DNA from: Melaminivora sp034675505
GTDB lineage: Bacteria > Pseudomonadota > Gammaproteobacteria > Burkholderiales > Burkholderiaceae_C
Length of the DNA: 64,000 nucleotides
NCBI GenBank assembly: GCA_034675505.1
Contig: JAUCDD010000011.1
Location: 186,001 to 250,000, forward strand
Direction: 5' to 3'
In this document: positions 19,955 to 28,640 of the stretch, piece after piece
How positions within the stretch are numbered: position 1 is the stretch's first letter
Layout of the letters: each line of letters opens with the position of its first letter
Program-made: the position numbers and the translations under genes
The notes under the pieces: model-generated
What the model saw: the letters and a program-made list of their open reading frames with translations, nothing else
Database searches by the model: none
What the model was told of the DNA's origin: nothing

Positions 19955-19998
19955 CACTTCCACAATGCGCAGTCACATGGAATGCATGGGAGACGTGC

Positions 19999-20487
19999 GT
20001 GCGCATCAAAAGCCGGAAAGATTTCTTCGCGGGGCTGCTGTACCTGGTGGTCGGCGCGGCCTTCGCCTGGGGCTCCACCTACTACACCATAGGCACCAGC
20101 GCGCGCATGGGGCCGGGCTATTTCCCGCTGCTGCTGGGGGGGCTGCTGGCCTTGATCGGCGTGGTCATCATGGTCGCGGCCACCACGGTGCCGACGGTGG
20201 ACGGCGACCCGGTGGGCGCCTGGGCCTGGAAGCAGATCGTGTTCATCCTGGGGGCCAACTTCCTGTTCGGCGTGCTGCTGGCGGGCCTGCCCAGCCTGGG
20301 CATCCCGGCCATGGGGATGGTGGTGGCCATCTACGGGCTGACCTTCGTGGCCAGCCTGGCGGGCGACCAGTTCCGCTTCAAGGAAGTGTTCATCCTGGCC
20401 ACCGTCCTGGCAGCGGGTAGCTACGCGGCCTTCGTGTGGGCGCTGAAGCTGCAATTTCCCGTCTGGCCGAGCTTCATCGCCGGTTGA
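19999..20487 (+). CDS. tctB: TctB, small membrane subunit of a tripartite tricarboxylate transporter
   Basis: 162 residues with four predicted membrane helices, beginning RKDFFAGLLYLVVGAAFAWGS and including the typical TSARMGPGYFPLLLGGLLALIG. The start is GTG 19999 with GGGAGA at 19988-19993 as ribosome-binding site; the upstream ATGs at 19979 and 19984 are out of frame. In the TTT family TctB and TctA form the membrane complex that imports citrate or other carboxylates delivered by a periplasmic TctC protein. No tctC gene is in the window, so the binding protein must be encoded elsewhere. Confidence 0.9.
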   Translation: MRIKSRKDFFAGLLYLVVGAAFAWGSTYYTIGTSARMGPGYFPLLLGGLLALIGVVIMVAATTVPTVDGDPVGAWAWKQIVFILGANFLFGVLLAGLPSLGIPAMGMVVAIYGLTFVASLAGDQFRFKEVFILATVLAAGSYAAFVWALKLQFPVWPSFIAG

Positions 20488-20519
20488 GCAAGGCACCTGC
20501 CCCCAAAGGAAACTGAACC

Positions 20520-22031
20520 ATGGAATTGCTCGATCACCTGTCGCTGGGCTTCGGCGTCGCCTTCACCTTCCAGAACCTGGTCTATTGCTTCATCGGCTGC
20601 CTGCTGGGCACCCTGATCGGCGTGCTGCCGGGCGTGGGGCCGGTGGCCACCATCGCCATGCTGCTGCCGGCCACCTACGCGCTGCCGCCGGTGGCCGCCC
20701 TCATCATGCTGGCCGGCATCTACTACGGCGCGCAATACGGCGGCTCGACCACCGCCATCCTGGTCAACCTGCCGGGCGAGTCGTCCTCCGTGGTCACGGT
20801 GATCGACGGCTACCAGATGGCGCGCAAGGGCCGCGCCGGGCCGGCGCTGGCGGCCGCGGGCATAGGCTCGTTCTTCGCCGGCTGCGTGGGCACGCTGATC
20901 CTGGCGGCGTTCGCGCCGCCGCTGACCGAGATCGCCTTCAAGTTCGGCCCGGCCGAGTATTTCTCGCTCATGGTGCTGGGCCTGATCGGCGCCGTGGTGC
21001 TGGCCTCGGGCTCGCTGATCAAGGCCGTGGGCATGATCGTGCTGGGGCTGCTCCTGGGCCTGGTGGGCACGGACGTGAACTCGGGCGTGGCGCGCTTTTC
21101 CTTCGACATCCCCGAGCTGACCGACGGCATCGGCTTCGTGGCCATTGCCATGGGCGTGTTCGGCTACGGCGAGATCATCGCCAACCTCTCGCGCCCCGAG
21201 GACGACCGCGAGGTCTTCACCGCCAAGGTGCAGGGCCTGTTCCCGACCAAGGAAGACTTCAAGCGCATGTTCCCGGCCATGGTGCGCGGCACGGCGCTGG
21301 GCTCGGTGCTGGGCATCCTGCCCGGCGGCGGGGCGCTGCTGTCGTCGTTTGCTGCCTACACGGTCGAGAAGAAAACCCGCCTGAAGCCTGGCGAGGTGCC
21401 GTTCGGCCAGGGCAACATCCGCGGCGTGACCTCGCCCGAATCGGCCAACAACGCCGGCTCGCAGACGTCCTTCATCCCGCTGCTCACCCTGGGCATCCCG
21501 CCCAACGCGGTGATGGCGCTGATGGTGGGCGCCATGACCATCCACAACATCCAGCCCGGCCCGCAGGTCATGACCAGCAACCCCGAGCTGTTCTGGGGCC
21601 TGATCGCGTCGATGTGGATCGGCAACCTGATGCTGGTCATCCTGAACCTGCCCTTGATCGGCATCTGGATCAAGCTGCTCACGGTGCCCTACCGCTGGCT
21701 GTTCCCGTCCATCGTGCTGTTTTGCGCCATCGGCGTGTACTCGACCAACAACAACACCTTCGACGTCTGGCTGGTGGGCATCTTCGGCTTCGTCGGCTAC
21801 CTGTTCTTCAAGCTGGGCATGGAGCCGGCGCCGCTGCTGCTGGGTTTCATCCTGGGGCCGATGATGGAAGAAAACCTGCGCCGCGCACTGCTCTTGTCGC
21901 GCGGCGACTGGAGCGTGATGGTCACGCGGCCGATCTCGGCCGGGCTGCTGGTGGCGGCGCTGGCGCTGTTGGTGGTGGTGCTGCTGCCGGCGGTGAGCAA
22001 GAAGCGCGAGGAGGCGTTCGTCGAGGAGTAG
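20520..22031 (+). CDS. tctA: TctA, large membrane subunit of a tripartite tricarboxylate transporter
   Basis: 503 residues, about 11-12 membrane helices. Family signatures are the duplicated loops GTLIGVLPGVGPVATIAMLLP near the N-terminus and GSVLGILPGGGALLSSFAAY in the second half, plus SPESANNAGSQTSFIPLLTLGIPPNAVMALM. It lies 32 bases downstream of tctB with AAAGGAAA before the ATG, forming a two-gene operon. Substrate specificity depends on the missing binding protein and cannot be read from this subunit. Confidence 0.93.
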   Translation: MELLDHLSLGFGVAFTFQNLVYCFIGCLLGTLIGVLPGVGPVATIAMLLPATYALPPVAALIMLAGIYYGAQYGGSTTAILVNLPGESSSVVTVIDGYQMARKGRAGPALAAAGIGSFFAGCVGTLILAAFAPPLTEIAFKFGPAEYFSLMVLGLIGAVVLASGSLIKAVGMIVLGLLLGLVGTDVNSGVARFSFDIPELTDGIGFVAIAMGVFGYGEIIANLSRPEDDREVFTAKVQGLFPTKEDFKRMFPAMVRGTALGSVLGILPGGGALLSSFAAYTVEKKTRLKPGEVPFGQGNIRGVTSPESANNAGSQTSFIPLLTLGIPPNAVMALMVGAMTIHNIQPGPQVMTSNPELFWGLIASMWIGNLMLVILNLPLIGIWIKLLTVPYRWLFPSIVLFCAIGVYSTNNNTFDVWLVGIFGFVGYLFFKLGMEPAPLLLGFILGPMMEENLRRALLLSRGDWSVMVTRPISAGLLVAALALLVVVLLPAVSKKREEAFVEE

Positions 22032-22072
22032 GGGGGGATGGCCGTTGCGGTTTTGGCGTTGGCGTTTTTCCA

Positions 22073-22108
22073 AGTGCGGGGGCCGGGCCGAGACCCGGCC
22101 CCCGCACT
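22073..22108. other. Perfect 15-bp stem-loop between convergent tctA and recJ
   Basis: AGTGCGGGGGCCGGG (22073-22087) and its exact reverse complement (22094-22108) flank a six-base loop. A T run lies to the left and an A run to the right, so neither transcript gets a U-tract immediately after the stem. That is opposite to a standard bidirectional terminator, although the A/T flanks can pair and lengthen the hairpin. It sits 41 bases past tctA and 31 bases past recJ. Confidence 0.75.
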
Positions 22109-22139
22109 CAAAAAAGCCGACAGCGCACAAACCGGCAAC

Positions 22140-23852
22140 TCACCCTTCCGCCCCCTCCACCACGAACTGCACCCGCCGCGCCCCACCCCACTCGTTCACA
22201 TCCAGCCGAAACGCCAGCAGCATCTCGTCCTGCACCGGCTCGGTGCGGCCGAACCAGATGCCGTCCACCGCCTGCCCGTGGTGCATCAGCTTGAGCGACA
22301 GGTGGCGCCCGCCCCCTACCAGCCGCTGGCTCAGCACGGCCAGGCGCTCGCTGAAGGTGGGCGGCGCGAAGCCCTGGCCCCAGACCTCCTGGGCCAGGGT
22401 GTCCACCAGCTCGGCGCGCCGGTACTCGGGCGCCAGCGGGCCATCGGTCTCCAGCTGGCGCGTGAGGGTGGCCGCGTCCAGCCATTCGTGCGCCACCTGG
22501 GCGAAGGCCTGCTCGAAGGTCTCGAAGTGCTCCTCGGCCACGGTGCAGCCGGCCGCCATGGCGTGGCCGCCGAACTTCAGCAGCACGCCCGGATGCCGCT
22601 TGGCCACCAGGTCCAGCGCGTCGCGCAGGTGAAAGCCCGGGATCGAGCGTCCCGAGCCCTTGAGCTCGTGCTCCTTGCCCGGCGCGCTGCTGGCGGCGAA
22701 CACGAAGGTCGGGCGGTGGTGCTGGTCCTTGAGCCGCGAGGCGACGATGCCCACCACGCCCTCGTGGAAGTCGGCGTCGAACACGCTGATCGCCGGCGGC
22801 GGCTCCTCGCCCTCGCCAAACAGCTCCCCGGCCAGCGCCAGCGCCTGCTCGCGCATGCCGCCCTCCAGCTCGCGGCGCTCGCGGTTGATGGCGTCCAGCT
22901 GGCGCGCCAGCTCGCCGGCGCGGCTGCCGTCGTCGGTCAGCAGGCACTCGATGCCCAGCGTCATGTCGGCCAGGCGCCCGGCGGCGTTGATGCGCGGCCC
23001 CAGGGCGAAGCCGAAGTCGAAGGTGCTGGCCGCCTCCGGCTGGCGGCTGGCGGCGGTGAACAGCGCGCGCAGGCCCGGCTGCATCTGCCCGGCGCGGATG
23101 CGCTTGAGGCCCTGCGCCACCAGGCGGCGGTTGTTGCCATCGAGCTTGACCACGTCGGCCACGGTGCCCAGGGCGACCAGCGGCAAGAGCGGCTCCAGGC
23201 GCGGCTGGCTGGCGGCGTCGAACACGCCGCGCGCGCGCAGCTCGGCGCGCAGCGCCAGCAGCACGTAGAACATCACGCCCACGCCGGCCAGGCACTTGCT
23301 CTCGAACTCGCAGCCGGGCTGGTTGGGGTTGACGATGGCGTCGGCTTCGGGTAGCTCGGGGCCGGGCAGGTGGTGGTCGGTCACCACCACGGCCAGGCCC
23401 AGCGCGCGCGCCTCGGCCACGCCGGCGCAGCTGGCGATGCCGTTGTCCACGGTGATCAGGACGTCGGCGCCGCGCTCGTGCACGCGCCGGGCGATCGGCG
23501 GCGTGAGGCCATAGCCGTCTACCACCCGGTCGGGCACCAGGTAGTCGACGCGCTGCGCACCCAGCATCCGCAGGCCGCGCACCGCCACGGCGCAGGCGGT
23601 GGCGCCGTCGCAGTCGTAGTCGGCCACCACCACCAGGCGCAGGTTGCGCCCGATGGCGTCGGCCAGCAGGCGCGCGGCAGCGTCGATGCCGCGCAGCTGC
23701 TGCGGGCGCAGCAGCTGCGCCAGGCCGTCGTCCAGCTCGTCCCGGCTGCGCACGCCGCGCGCCGCGTACAGGCGCGCCAGCAGCGGGTGCAGGCCGGCCT
23801 GCTCCAGCGCCCAGGCGGTGCGCGGGGGAATGTCTCGTTCTATTATTTTCAT
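22140..23852 (-). CDS. recJ: RecJ, single-stranded-DNA-specific 5'-3' exonuclease
   Basis: 570 residues. DHH-superfamily metal motifs are present: VVADYDCDGATA, ITVDNGIAS and VVTDHHLPG, followed by the DHHA1 domain near the C-terminus (GGHAMAAGCTV). RecJ resects 5' ends in the RecF recombination pathway and in mismatch and base excision repair. The ATG overlaps the stop of the upstream RpfE-like gene (ATGA), indicating coupled translation. The sequence around the start, gctATGAAAATAATAG, resembles the edge of repeat family A (compare 43260-43278), so the first codons may derive from a repeat. Confidence 0.95.
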   Translation of the reverse strand: MKIIERDIPPRTAWALEQAGLHPLLARLYAARGVRSRDELDDGLAQLLRPQQLRGIDAAARLLADAIGRNLRLVVVADYDCDGATACAVAVRGLRMLGAQRVDYLVPDRVVDGYGLTPPIARRVHERGADVLITVDNGIASCAGVAEARALGLAVVVTDHHLPGPELPEADAIVNPNQPGCEFESKCLAGVGVMFYVLLALRAELRARGVFDAASQPRLEPLLPLVALGTVADVVKLDGNNRRLVAQGLKRIRAGQMQPGLRALFTAASRQPEAASTFDFGFALGPRINAAGRLADMTLGIECLLTDDGSRAGELARQLDAINRERRELEGGMREQALALAGELFGEGEEPPPAISVFDADFHEGVVGIVASRLKDQHHRPTFVFAASSAPGKEHELKGSGRSIPGFHLRDALDLVAKRHPGVLLKFGGHAMAAGCTVAEEHFETFEQAFAQVAHEWLDAATLTRQLETDGPLAPEYRRAELVDTLAQEVWGQGFAPPTFSERLAVLSQRLVGGGRHLSLKLMHHGQAVDGIWFGRTEPVQDEMLLAFRLDVNEWGGARRVQFVVEGAEG

Positions 23853-24793
23853 AGCGTATCAAGAAGGCTGGACAAGGGCTGGCGCCGAAAAACGCTTGAA
23901 ATTCGGCGCCACAGCCCGCCGGGGGCCGTGGCCCACGCACGCGCGGCGCGCTCGCCGCACAGCGTGAGGCGCACGGGCTGGCCGGCCGCCGCGCGCGCGG
24001 CCAGGCGTGCCACGGGGCCGGCGTCCAGCTCGCGCCAGGCCTGCGCCCAGGCGGGCCAGTCCTCGCGCAGCGCGGCGGCCAGCAGCTGCTGCGGCATCCC
24101 TGGCAGGGCCACGGTGGCGGGCGGCTGGGCCAGCGCGCCGGCGCCGTGCAGCCAGAAGGCATTGACCGGCGCCAGCCCGCGCCGGGCGCGCTCGTCGTTG
24201 AGGGGGTGGGTGTACAGCAGCATCTGCACCTCGCTTTGCAGCCGGTGCAGCGCCGGGGCGCTGGCGGGTGGGGGCAGCCAGGCGCGCACGTCGCGCCCGA
24301 CCGCCCGCGACAGCGATGCGCAGGCCAGGCCCTGCAGCGGCGCGCCGCGCGCCAGCCAGCGCGTGGGCTGGTCCCAGGCCAGCTCGATGCCGTCCTGGGC
24401 GAACCACGGCGCCAGCACCTGCAGCAGCGCGCGCGACTCGGGCTCGCCCAGCTGCAGCTGGGCCGGGTCGGCCAGGGTCACGCGGTCGAGGCCGATGAGC
24501 CAGTGGCAGGGCGTGACGCAGGCCCAGGCCTCGTCCGGCGGCGCGTGCTGCTGCCAGGCGGCCCAGGGCGTGGTGCCATCCGCGCCGGCGGGCAGGCCCA
24601 GGTGGCGCGCCAGCGCGCGCTCGTGCGGCGGCGAGAAATCCTCCTCGCTGCCTTCGATGTCATCGGCCGGGCAGGGGGCCAGCAGGGCCAGCAGCCGCTG
24701 CAGGTGGGGCAGCTGCAGCGCTTTCAGCGCCTGCTGGCAGCCGGGGGCGCTGCTGGCGGCCAGCGCAATGAGCAAATGGGAGTTGTCCGGCAT
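23849..24793 (-). CDS. RpfE-like protein (COG4255-type), function unknown
   Basis: 314 residues from the ATG at 24793 (MPDNSHLLIALAASSAPG); an earlier in-frame ATG at 24817 would add eight residues. I recognise it as the conserved protein often called regulatory protein RpfE or, misleadingly, phosphoglycerate mutase in Burkholderiales. Visible features are a C-terminal segment with many Trp, Arg and Ala residues (REDWPAWAQAWRELDAG) and an IGLDRVTLADPAQL segment; I see no catalytic motif, signal peptide or membrane helix. It lies directly upstream of recJ with a four-base overlap. Divergent from lolC. Confidence 0.65.
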   Translation of the reverse strand: MPDNSHLLIALAASSAPGCQQALKALQLPHLQRLLALLAPCPADDIEGSEEDFSPPHERALARHLGLPAGADGTTPWAAWQQHAPPDEAWACVTPCHWLIGLDRVTLADPAQLQLGEPESRALLQVLAPWFAQDGIELAWDQPTRWLARGAPLQGLACASLSRAVGRDVRAWLPPPASAPALHRLQSEVQMLLYTHPLNDERARRGLAPVNAFWLHGAGALAQPPATVALPGMPQQLLAAALREDWPAWAQAWRELDAGPVARLAARAAAGQPVRLTLCGERAARAWATAPGGLWRRISSVFRRQPLSSLLDTL

Positions 24794-24908
24794 GGCGGCG
24801 ATTGTCCGGGATGCCACAATGCGCCGGCTCGCGCCGCCGCCGTGTCCCTACGGCCCGGCCCGTCAAGTCCGGCCTGCGCCGCGCGCCGCTTTTTCCCCTT
24901 CCCTTTGC

Positions 24909-26162
24909 ATGCAGATTCCCTACGAACTGGCCCTGGGCTGGCGCTACACCCGCGCGGGGCGCGCCACGCGGCGCAACGGCTTCATCTCCTTCATCTCGGG
25001 CGTGTCCATGCTGGGCATCGCCCTGGGCGTGGCAGCGCTGATCATCGTGCTGTCGGTGATGAACGGCTTTCAAAAGGAGGTGCGCGACCGCATGCTGGCG
25101 GTGGTCTCGCACATCGAGCTGCTGGCCCCAGGCGGCGGCGCGCTGCCCGACCTGCAGCGCACGCTGGCCCAGGCGCGCGCCAACCCGGCCGTGGTGGGCG
25201 CCGCGCCCTTCGTCGCCGCGCAGGCGCTGCTGGCGCGCGGCGAGGACATGCGCGGCGTGCTGGTGCGCGGCATCGATCCGCTGCAGGAGGCGCAGGTGAC
25301 CGACCTGGCGGCCGAGAACATCGAAGGGCTGAAGGCCCTGGAGCCGGGGCAGTTCCGCGTCGTGCTGGGGCTGGACCTGGCGCGCCAGCTGGGCGTGCGC
25401 GCGGGCGACGTGGTGACGCTGATCGCCCCCTCGGGCCAGGTGACACCGGCCGGCGTGGTGCCGCGCCTCAAGCAGATGACCGTGGCCGGCACCTTCAACA
25501 GCGGCCACTACGAGTACGACTCGGCCCTGGTGCTGATGCACCACCAGGACGCCGAGCGCATCTTCCGCCTGGAAGGCCCGAGCGGCGTGCGCCTGAAACT
25601 CAAGGATTTGCACCAGGCGCCGCAGGTGGCGCGCCAGCTGGCCGACAGCCTGACCGGCCCGCTGCTGGTGCGCGACTGGACGCAGCAGAACAAGACCTGG
25701 TTTGCCGCCGTGCAGCTGGAAAAACGCATGATGTTCATCATCCTCACGCTGATCGTCGCGGTGGCGGCGTTCAACCTGGTGTCCACCCTGGTCATGACGG
25801 TGCAGGACAAGCGCGCCGACATCGCCATCCTGCGCACCCTGGGCGCCAGCCCGGCCAGCATCATGGCCACCTTCGTGGTGCAGGGCGCCATGGTGGGGGT
25901 GATCGGCACGCTGGCCGGCCTGGCGCTGGGCCTTGCGGTGGCGTTCAACATCGACGTCATCGTGCCGGCCATCGAGCGGCTGTTGCACACCAGCTTCCTG
26001 CCGCGCGACATCTACCTGATCAGCCGCATGCCCAGCGAGCCGCAGTCCGCCGACATCGTGCCGATCGCGCTGATCTCGCTGGTGCTGGCCTTCGTGGCCA
26101 CGCTGTACCCGAGCTGGCGCGCCAGCCGCGTCAACCCCGCGGAGGCGCTGCGCTATGAGTGA
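24909..26162 (+). CDS. lolC: LolC/LolE-family lipoprotein-releasing permease
   Basis: 417 residues in the MacB/FtsX fold: one N-terminal membrane helix (FISFISGVSMLGIALGVAALIIVLSVMNGF), a large periplasmic domain (about 50-260), and three C-terminal helices, with EKRMMFIILTLIVAVAAFNLVS and the DKRADIAILRTLGASP motif before the third. It partners with LolD to extract lipoproteins from the inner membrane and hand them to LolA. A single LolC/E-like gene suggests a homodimeric LolF-type arrangement, unless a second permease is encoded elsewhere. The last eight bases overlap lolD. Confidence 0.9.
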   Translation: MQIPYELALGWRYTRAGRATRRNGFISFISGVSMLGIALGVAALIIVLSVMNGFQKEVRDRMLAVVSHIELLAPGGGALPDLQRTLAQARANPAVVGAAPFVAAQALLARGEDMRGVLVRGIDPLQEAQVTDLAAENIEGLKALEPGQFRVVLGLDLARQLGVRAGDVVTLIAPSGQVTPAGVVPRLKQMTVAGTFNSGHYEYDSALVLMHHQDAERIFRLEGPSGVRLKLKDLHQAPQVARQLADSLTGPLLVRDWTQQNKTWFAAVQLEKRMMFIILTLIVAVAAFNLVSTLVMTVQDKRADIAILRTLGASPASIMATFVVQGAMVGVIGTLAGLALGLAVAFNIDVIVPAIERLLHTSFLPRDIYLISRMPSEPQSADIVPIALISLVLAFVATLYPSWRASRVNPAEALRYE

Positions 26163-26847
26163 TTCTTCCGCACAGGGGGTGCTGCAGGCGCGCGGCCTGA
26201 CCAAGCGCTTCACCGAGGGCCGGCTGGACGTGACGGTGCTGCATGGCGTCGACCTCCAGGTCCACGCCGGCGAGACGCTGGCCATCGTCGGCGCCTCGGG
26301 CTCGGGCAAGAGCACGCTGTTGCACCTGCTGGGCGGGCTGGATGCGCCCACCGCCGGCAGCGTGCTGCTGGGCGGGCAGGACCTGGCGCAGCTCACCCCC
26401 GCCGAGCAGGGCCGGCTGCGCAACCAGCGGCTGGGCTTCATCTACCAGTTCCACCACCTGCTGCCCGAGTTCAGCGCGCAGGACAACGTGGCCATGCCGC
26501 TGCGCATCCGGCGCCAGCCCTACGCGCAGTGCCTGGCGCAGGCGGCGCAGATGCTGGAGGCGGTCGGCCTGGGGGCGCGCGTGCTGCACCGCCCGGCCGA
26601 GCTGTCGGGCGGCGAGCGCCAGCGCGTGGCGATCGCGCGCGCGCTGGTCACGCAGCCGGCCTGCGTGCTGGCCGACGAGCCCACCGGCAACCTGGACCGG
26701 GGCACGGCGGGCAGCGTGTTCGCGCTCATGCTGGAGCTGGCGCGCAGCCGGGGCACGGCCTTCGTCATGGTCACGCACGACGAGCAGCTGGCCGCCCGCT
26801 GCGACCGCGCGGTGCGCCTGGTGGCGGGCAAGCTGCAGCAAAATTGA
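26155..26847 (+). CDS. lolD: LolD, ATPase of the lipoprotein-releasing complex
   Basis: 230 residues. Walker A GASGSGKSTLLH, Q loop FIYQFHHLLPEFSAQDNVAMPL, signature LSGGERQRVAIARAL, Walker B VLADEPTGNLD and switch MVTHDEQ are all intact. QFHHLLPEF is characteristic of LolD. It powers lipoprotein release from the inner membrane. The start overlaps lolC by eight bases. The stop TGA at 26845-26847 uses the TGA of the adjacent repeat's ttgatagc element. Confidence 0.94.
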   Translation: MSDSSAQGVLQARGLTKRFTEGRLDVTVLHGVDLQVHAGETLAIVGASGSGKSTLLHLLGGLDAPTAGSVLLGGQDLAQLTPAEQGRLRNQRLGFIYQFHHLLPEFSAQDNVAMPLRIRRQPYAQCLAQAAQMLEAVGLGARVLHRPAELSGGERQRVAIARALVTQPACVLADEPTGNLDRGTAGSVFALMLELARSRGTAFVMVTHDEQLAARCDRAVRLVAGKLQQN

Positions 26848-26900
26848 TAGCGGCAGGCCGGCCATTGGCGCCGGCATGCGGCCGGTTTGGCCTGAAAACG
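26841..26900 (+). repeat. Dispersed repeat family A, palindromic form (copy 3)
   Basis: aaaattgatagc, then aggccggccattggcgccgg and a tail ggccggtttggcctgaaaa. It begins within the last codons of lolD and ends 18 bases before speE (which is convergent). The same arrangement (atagc, GCC-GGC palindrome, ttgg-ctgaaa) is found at 34606, 17209, 43212 and 40851. Confidence 0.85.
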
Positions 26901-26917
26901 GCGGTTTGGGGCCGGAT

Positions 26918-27856
26918 TCAGCCGGCCAGCACGCGCACCGCCGGCAGCTCGGCCGGGTCGCGCACCTCGTCCAGGCTGTCGCCGCTGTGCAGCGGCACCG
27001 CCGGCCGCGCCAGCAGCTCGCGCACGAAGTTGGGCTGCGCCAGCAGCGCCTGGTGCATGGCGCCGTTGTACAGCTGCAGCTGCGCCAGGCCGCGCGCGGC
27101 GATGCGCGCATCGACCTCGGCCTCGTCCAGCAGCGCCGGGTCGGCGCTGTCCGAGGCCATCGCCATGCACCACAGCGTGCCGTACAGCGGCACGTACTGC
27201 AGGTAGGGCCGGAAGATGGGGAACACCGCGCGCACCGAGGCGGCGATGCGCGCCAGGCTCTCCGGCAGGTGGATGGGCGAGCCCAGGTGCAGCGACAGCA
27301 CGCCGCCGGGGTTGAGTGCGCGCCGGCACGCCTGGTAGAACTCCACCGTGTACAGCTCCACCGCCGGGCCGAACGGGTCGGTCAGGTCCAGCACGATCTG
27401 GTCGAAGCGCTCGTCAGTCCGGCCCAGGAAGTCGCGCGCATCGCCCAGGCGCAGCTGCAGGCGCGCATCGTCCAGCGCGCCGCGGTGGATGCCGCCCAGC
27501 CACTGGCGCGCCATCTCGACGACCGCGCCGTCCAGCTCGGCCAGCACCACGCGCTCGATGCCGGGCAGCTTCAGGAGCTCCTCGGCCGCGCCGCCGTCGC
27601 CCCCGCCCACCACCAGCGCGCTCCTGACGCCCGGGTGCGCGATGGCCGGCAGGTGCACCATGGGCTCGTGGTAGAAAAATTCGTCGCGCTCGCTGGTCAT
27701 GAACACGCCGTCGATGCGCATCACGCGCCCGAACTGCGCGTTCTCGAACACCTCGATGTGCTGCCACTCGGACTGCCGGCTGGCCAGCGTGCGCCCGGCC
27801 GCCAGGTACAGGCCGAAATCGGCGTTCAGGCGCTCGGCGAGATACCGGGCGCTCAT
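26918..27856 (-). CDS. speE: Polyamine aminopropyltransferase (spermidine synthase)
   Basis: 312 residues. It has the spermidine-synthase motifs VVGGGDGGAAEELLK (decarboxylated-SAM site), the acidic AELDGAVVEMARQWL, LDLTDPFGPAVELYT (catalytic Asp and substrate loop) and an N-terminal β domain with DEFFYHEPMVHLP. It transfers an aminopropyl group from decarboxylated SAM to putrescine. The ATG overlaps the speD stop by four bases, so the pair is translationally coupled and together makes spermidine. Confidence 0.94.
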   Translation of the reverse strand: MSARYLAERLNADFGLYLAAGRTLASRQSEWQHIEVFENAQFGRVMRIDGVFMTSERDEFFYHEPMVHLPAIAHPGVRSALVVGGGDGGAAEELLKLPGIERVVLAELDGAVVEMARQWLGGIHRGALDDARLQLRLGDARDFLGRTDERFDQIVLDLTDPFGPAVELYTVEFYQACRRALNPGGVLSLHLGSPIHLPESLARIAASVRAVFPIFRPYLQYVPLYGTLWCMAMASDSADPALLDEAEVDARIAARGLAQLQLYNGAMHQALLAQPNFVRELLARPAVPLHSGDSLDEVRDPAELPAVRVLAG

Positions 27857-28263
27857 GCTCTATCGACGGCGTGCAGGTGCGGATCGGCCGGGTTGAACGC
27901 CGCCAGCAGGTCGTCGAACAGCTTTTGCGCCTTGGGCCGGTTGTTCTCGGTGTAGTTGCACACGTACACGTCCAGTGTCACGTAGCCGGCCTCGGGCCAG
28001 GTGTGGATGGCCAGGTGCGACTCGGCCAGCACCACCGCGCCGGTCACGCCGCCGCCCTCGCCAAAGCTGTGGAACAGCGAGCCCACCGTGGTCAGGCCGG
28101 CAGCGGCGACGCGTTCCTTGCAGAAATTTTCCAGGTGCGCGGCGTCCAGCATCAGGCGGCTGTCGCACAGGCAGCCGTAGAGGTCGCCGATCAGGTGCAG
28201 CCCGGTGGCCTGGCGCTGCGGAGCGGGCGGGCGGATGGGCACGACGGATGGATGGTTCTTCAT
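27853..28263 (-). CDS. speD: S-adenosylmethionine decarboxylase proenzyme, short bacterial class
   Basis: 136 residues from ATG 28263 (MKNHPSVVPIRPPAPQRQATG). The autocleavage site is in VLAESHLAIHTWPEAGYVTLDV; the Ser of ESH becomes the pyruvoyl cofactor, as in the Thermotoga-type enzyme. HIDDLYGC-like residues (LIGDLYGCLCD) lie near the N-terminus. The product provides decarboxylated SAM to SpeE. The start is preferred over upstream in-frame ATGs because family similarity begins just after it and AAGGG lies about ten bases upstream. A leader of about 270 bases with paired hairpins precedes it. Confidence 0.93.
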   Translation of the reverse strand: MKNHPSVVPIRPPAPQRQATGLHLIGDLYGCLCDSRLMLDAAHLENFCKERVAAAGLTTVGSLFHSFGEGGGVTGAVVLAESHLAIHTWPEAGYVTLDVYVCNYTENNRPKAQKLFDDLLAAFNPADPHLHAVDRA

Positions 28264-28640
28264 GGAGCGCAAACCCTTTTTTCTTCGCTCAAGGCGAGCG
28301 TGGCAAACAACGGCGTGGGCCACGGGGGTGTTCGCACCCCGCGGCAGTCGCCGACCGGCGCGCTGCGGCAGACGTGGACGCACGAGGGAATGGGGGGGTG
28401 GGGAATGTCGATGAAGGGCGCCTTGGCCCAATCGTCATTGCCGCGCCTTTGGTTCCCTGCGGTGCGCCTTTGCAATGGACGCCTGGCAACGCTGACAGCA
28501 ATCCGCTCGGCAAGGCGAGCGTGACATTTTTGCAAACCCGCGATTATAGCCGGCGCCTGCCGGCCGCCTGCGGCTTGCCAGAGTTGCGCCCAGCGGGCCA
28601 CAGGGGTTTGCCCCTATGATGGCGGATTGCCCGCCCCGCC
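28264..28640. promoter_or_regulatory. Divergent speD / mla intergenic region with structured speD leader
   Basis: 377 bases with no convincing gene. On the minus strand a perfect TATAAT lies at 28543-28548, which would give speD a leader of about 270 bases; the -35 is poor. The leader has a 13-base direct repeat CAAGGCGAGCGTG at 28290-28302 and 28511-28523. On the minus strand each copy reads as a CGCTC…GAGCG hairpin. A GGGGTG-TTCG-CACCCC hairpin is at 28325-28340. On the plus strand TATGAT at 28615-28620 is a possible -10 for mlaF, 21 bases before its ATG. Confidence 0.5.

Noticed and set aside
28264..28640. Several short open frames in the speD-mlaF gap
   Set aside because: Composition is unlike protein, they overlap each other on both strands, and the region is better explained as a leader with hairpins.
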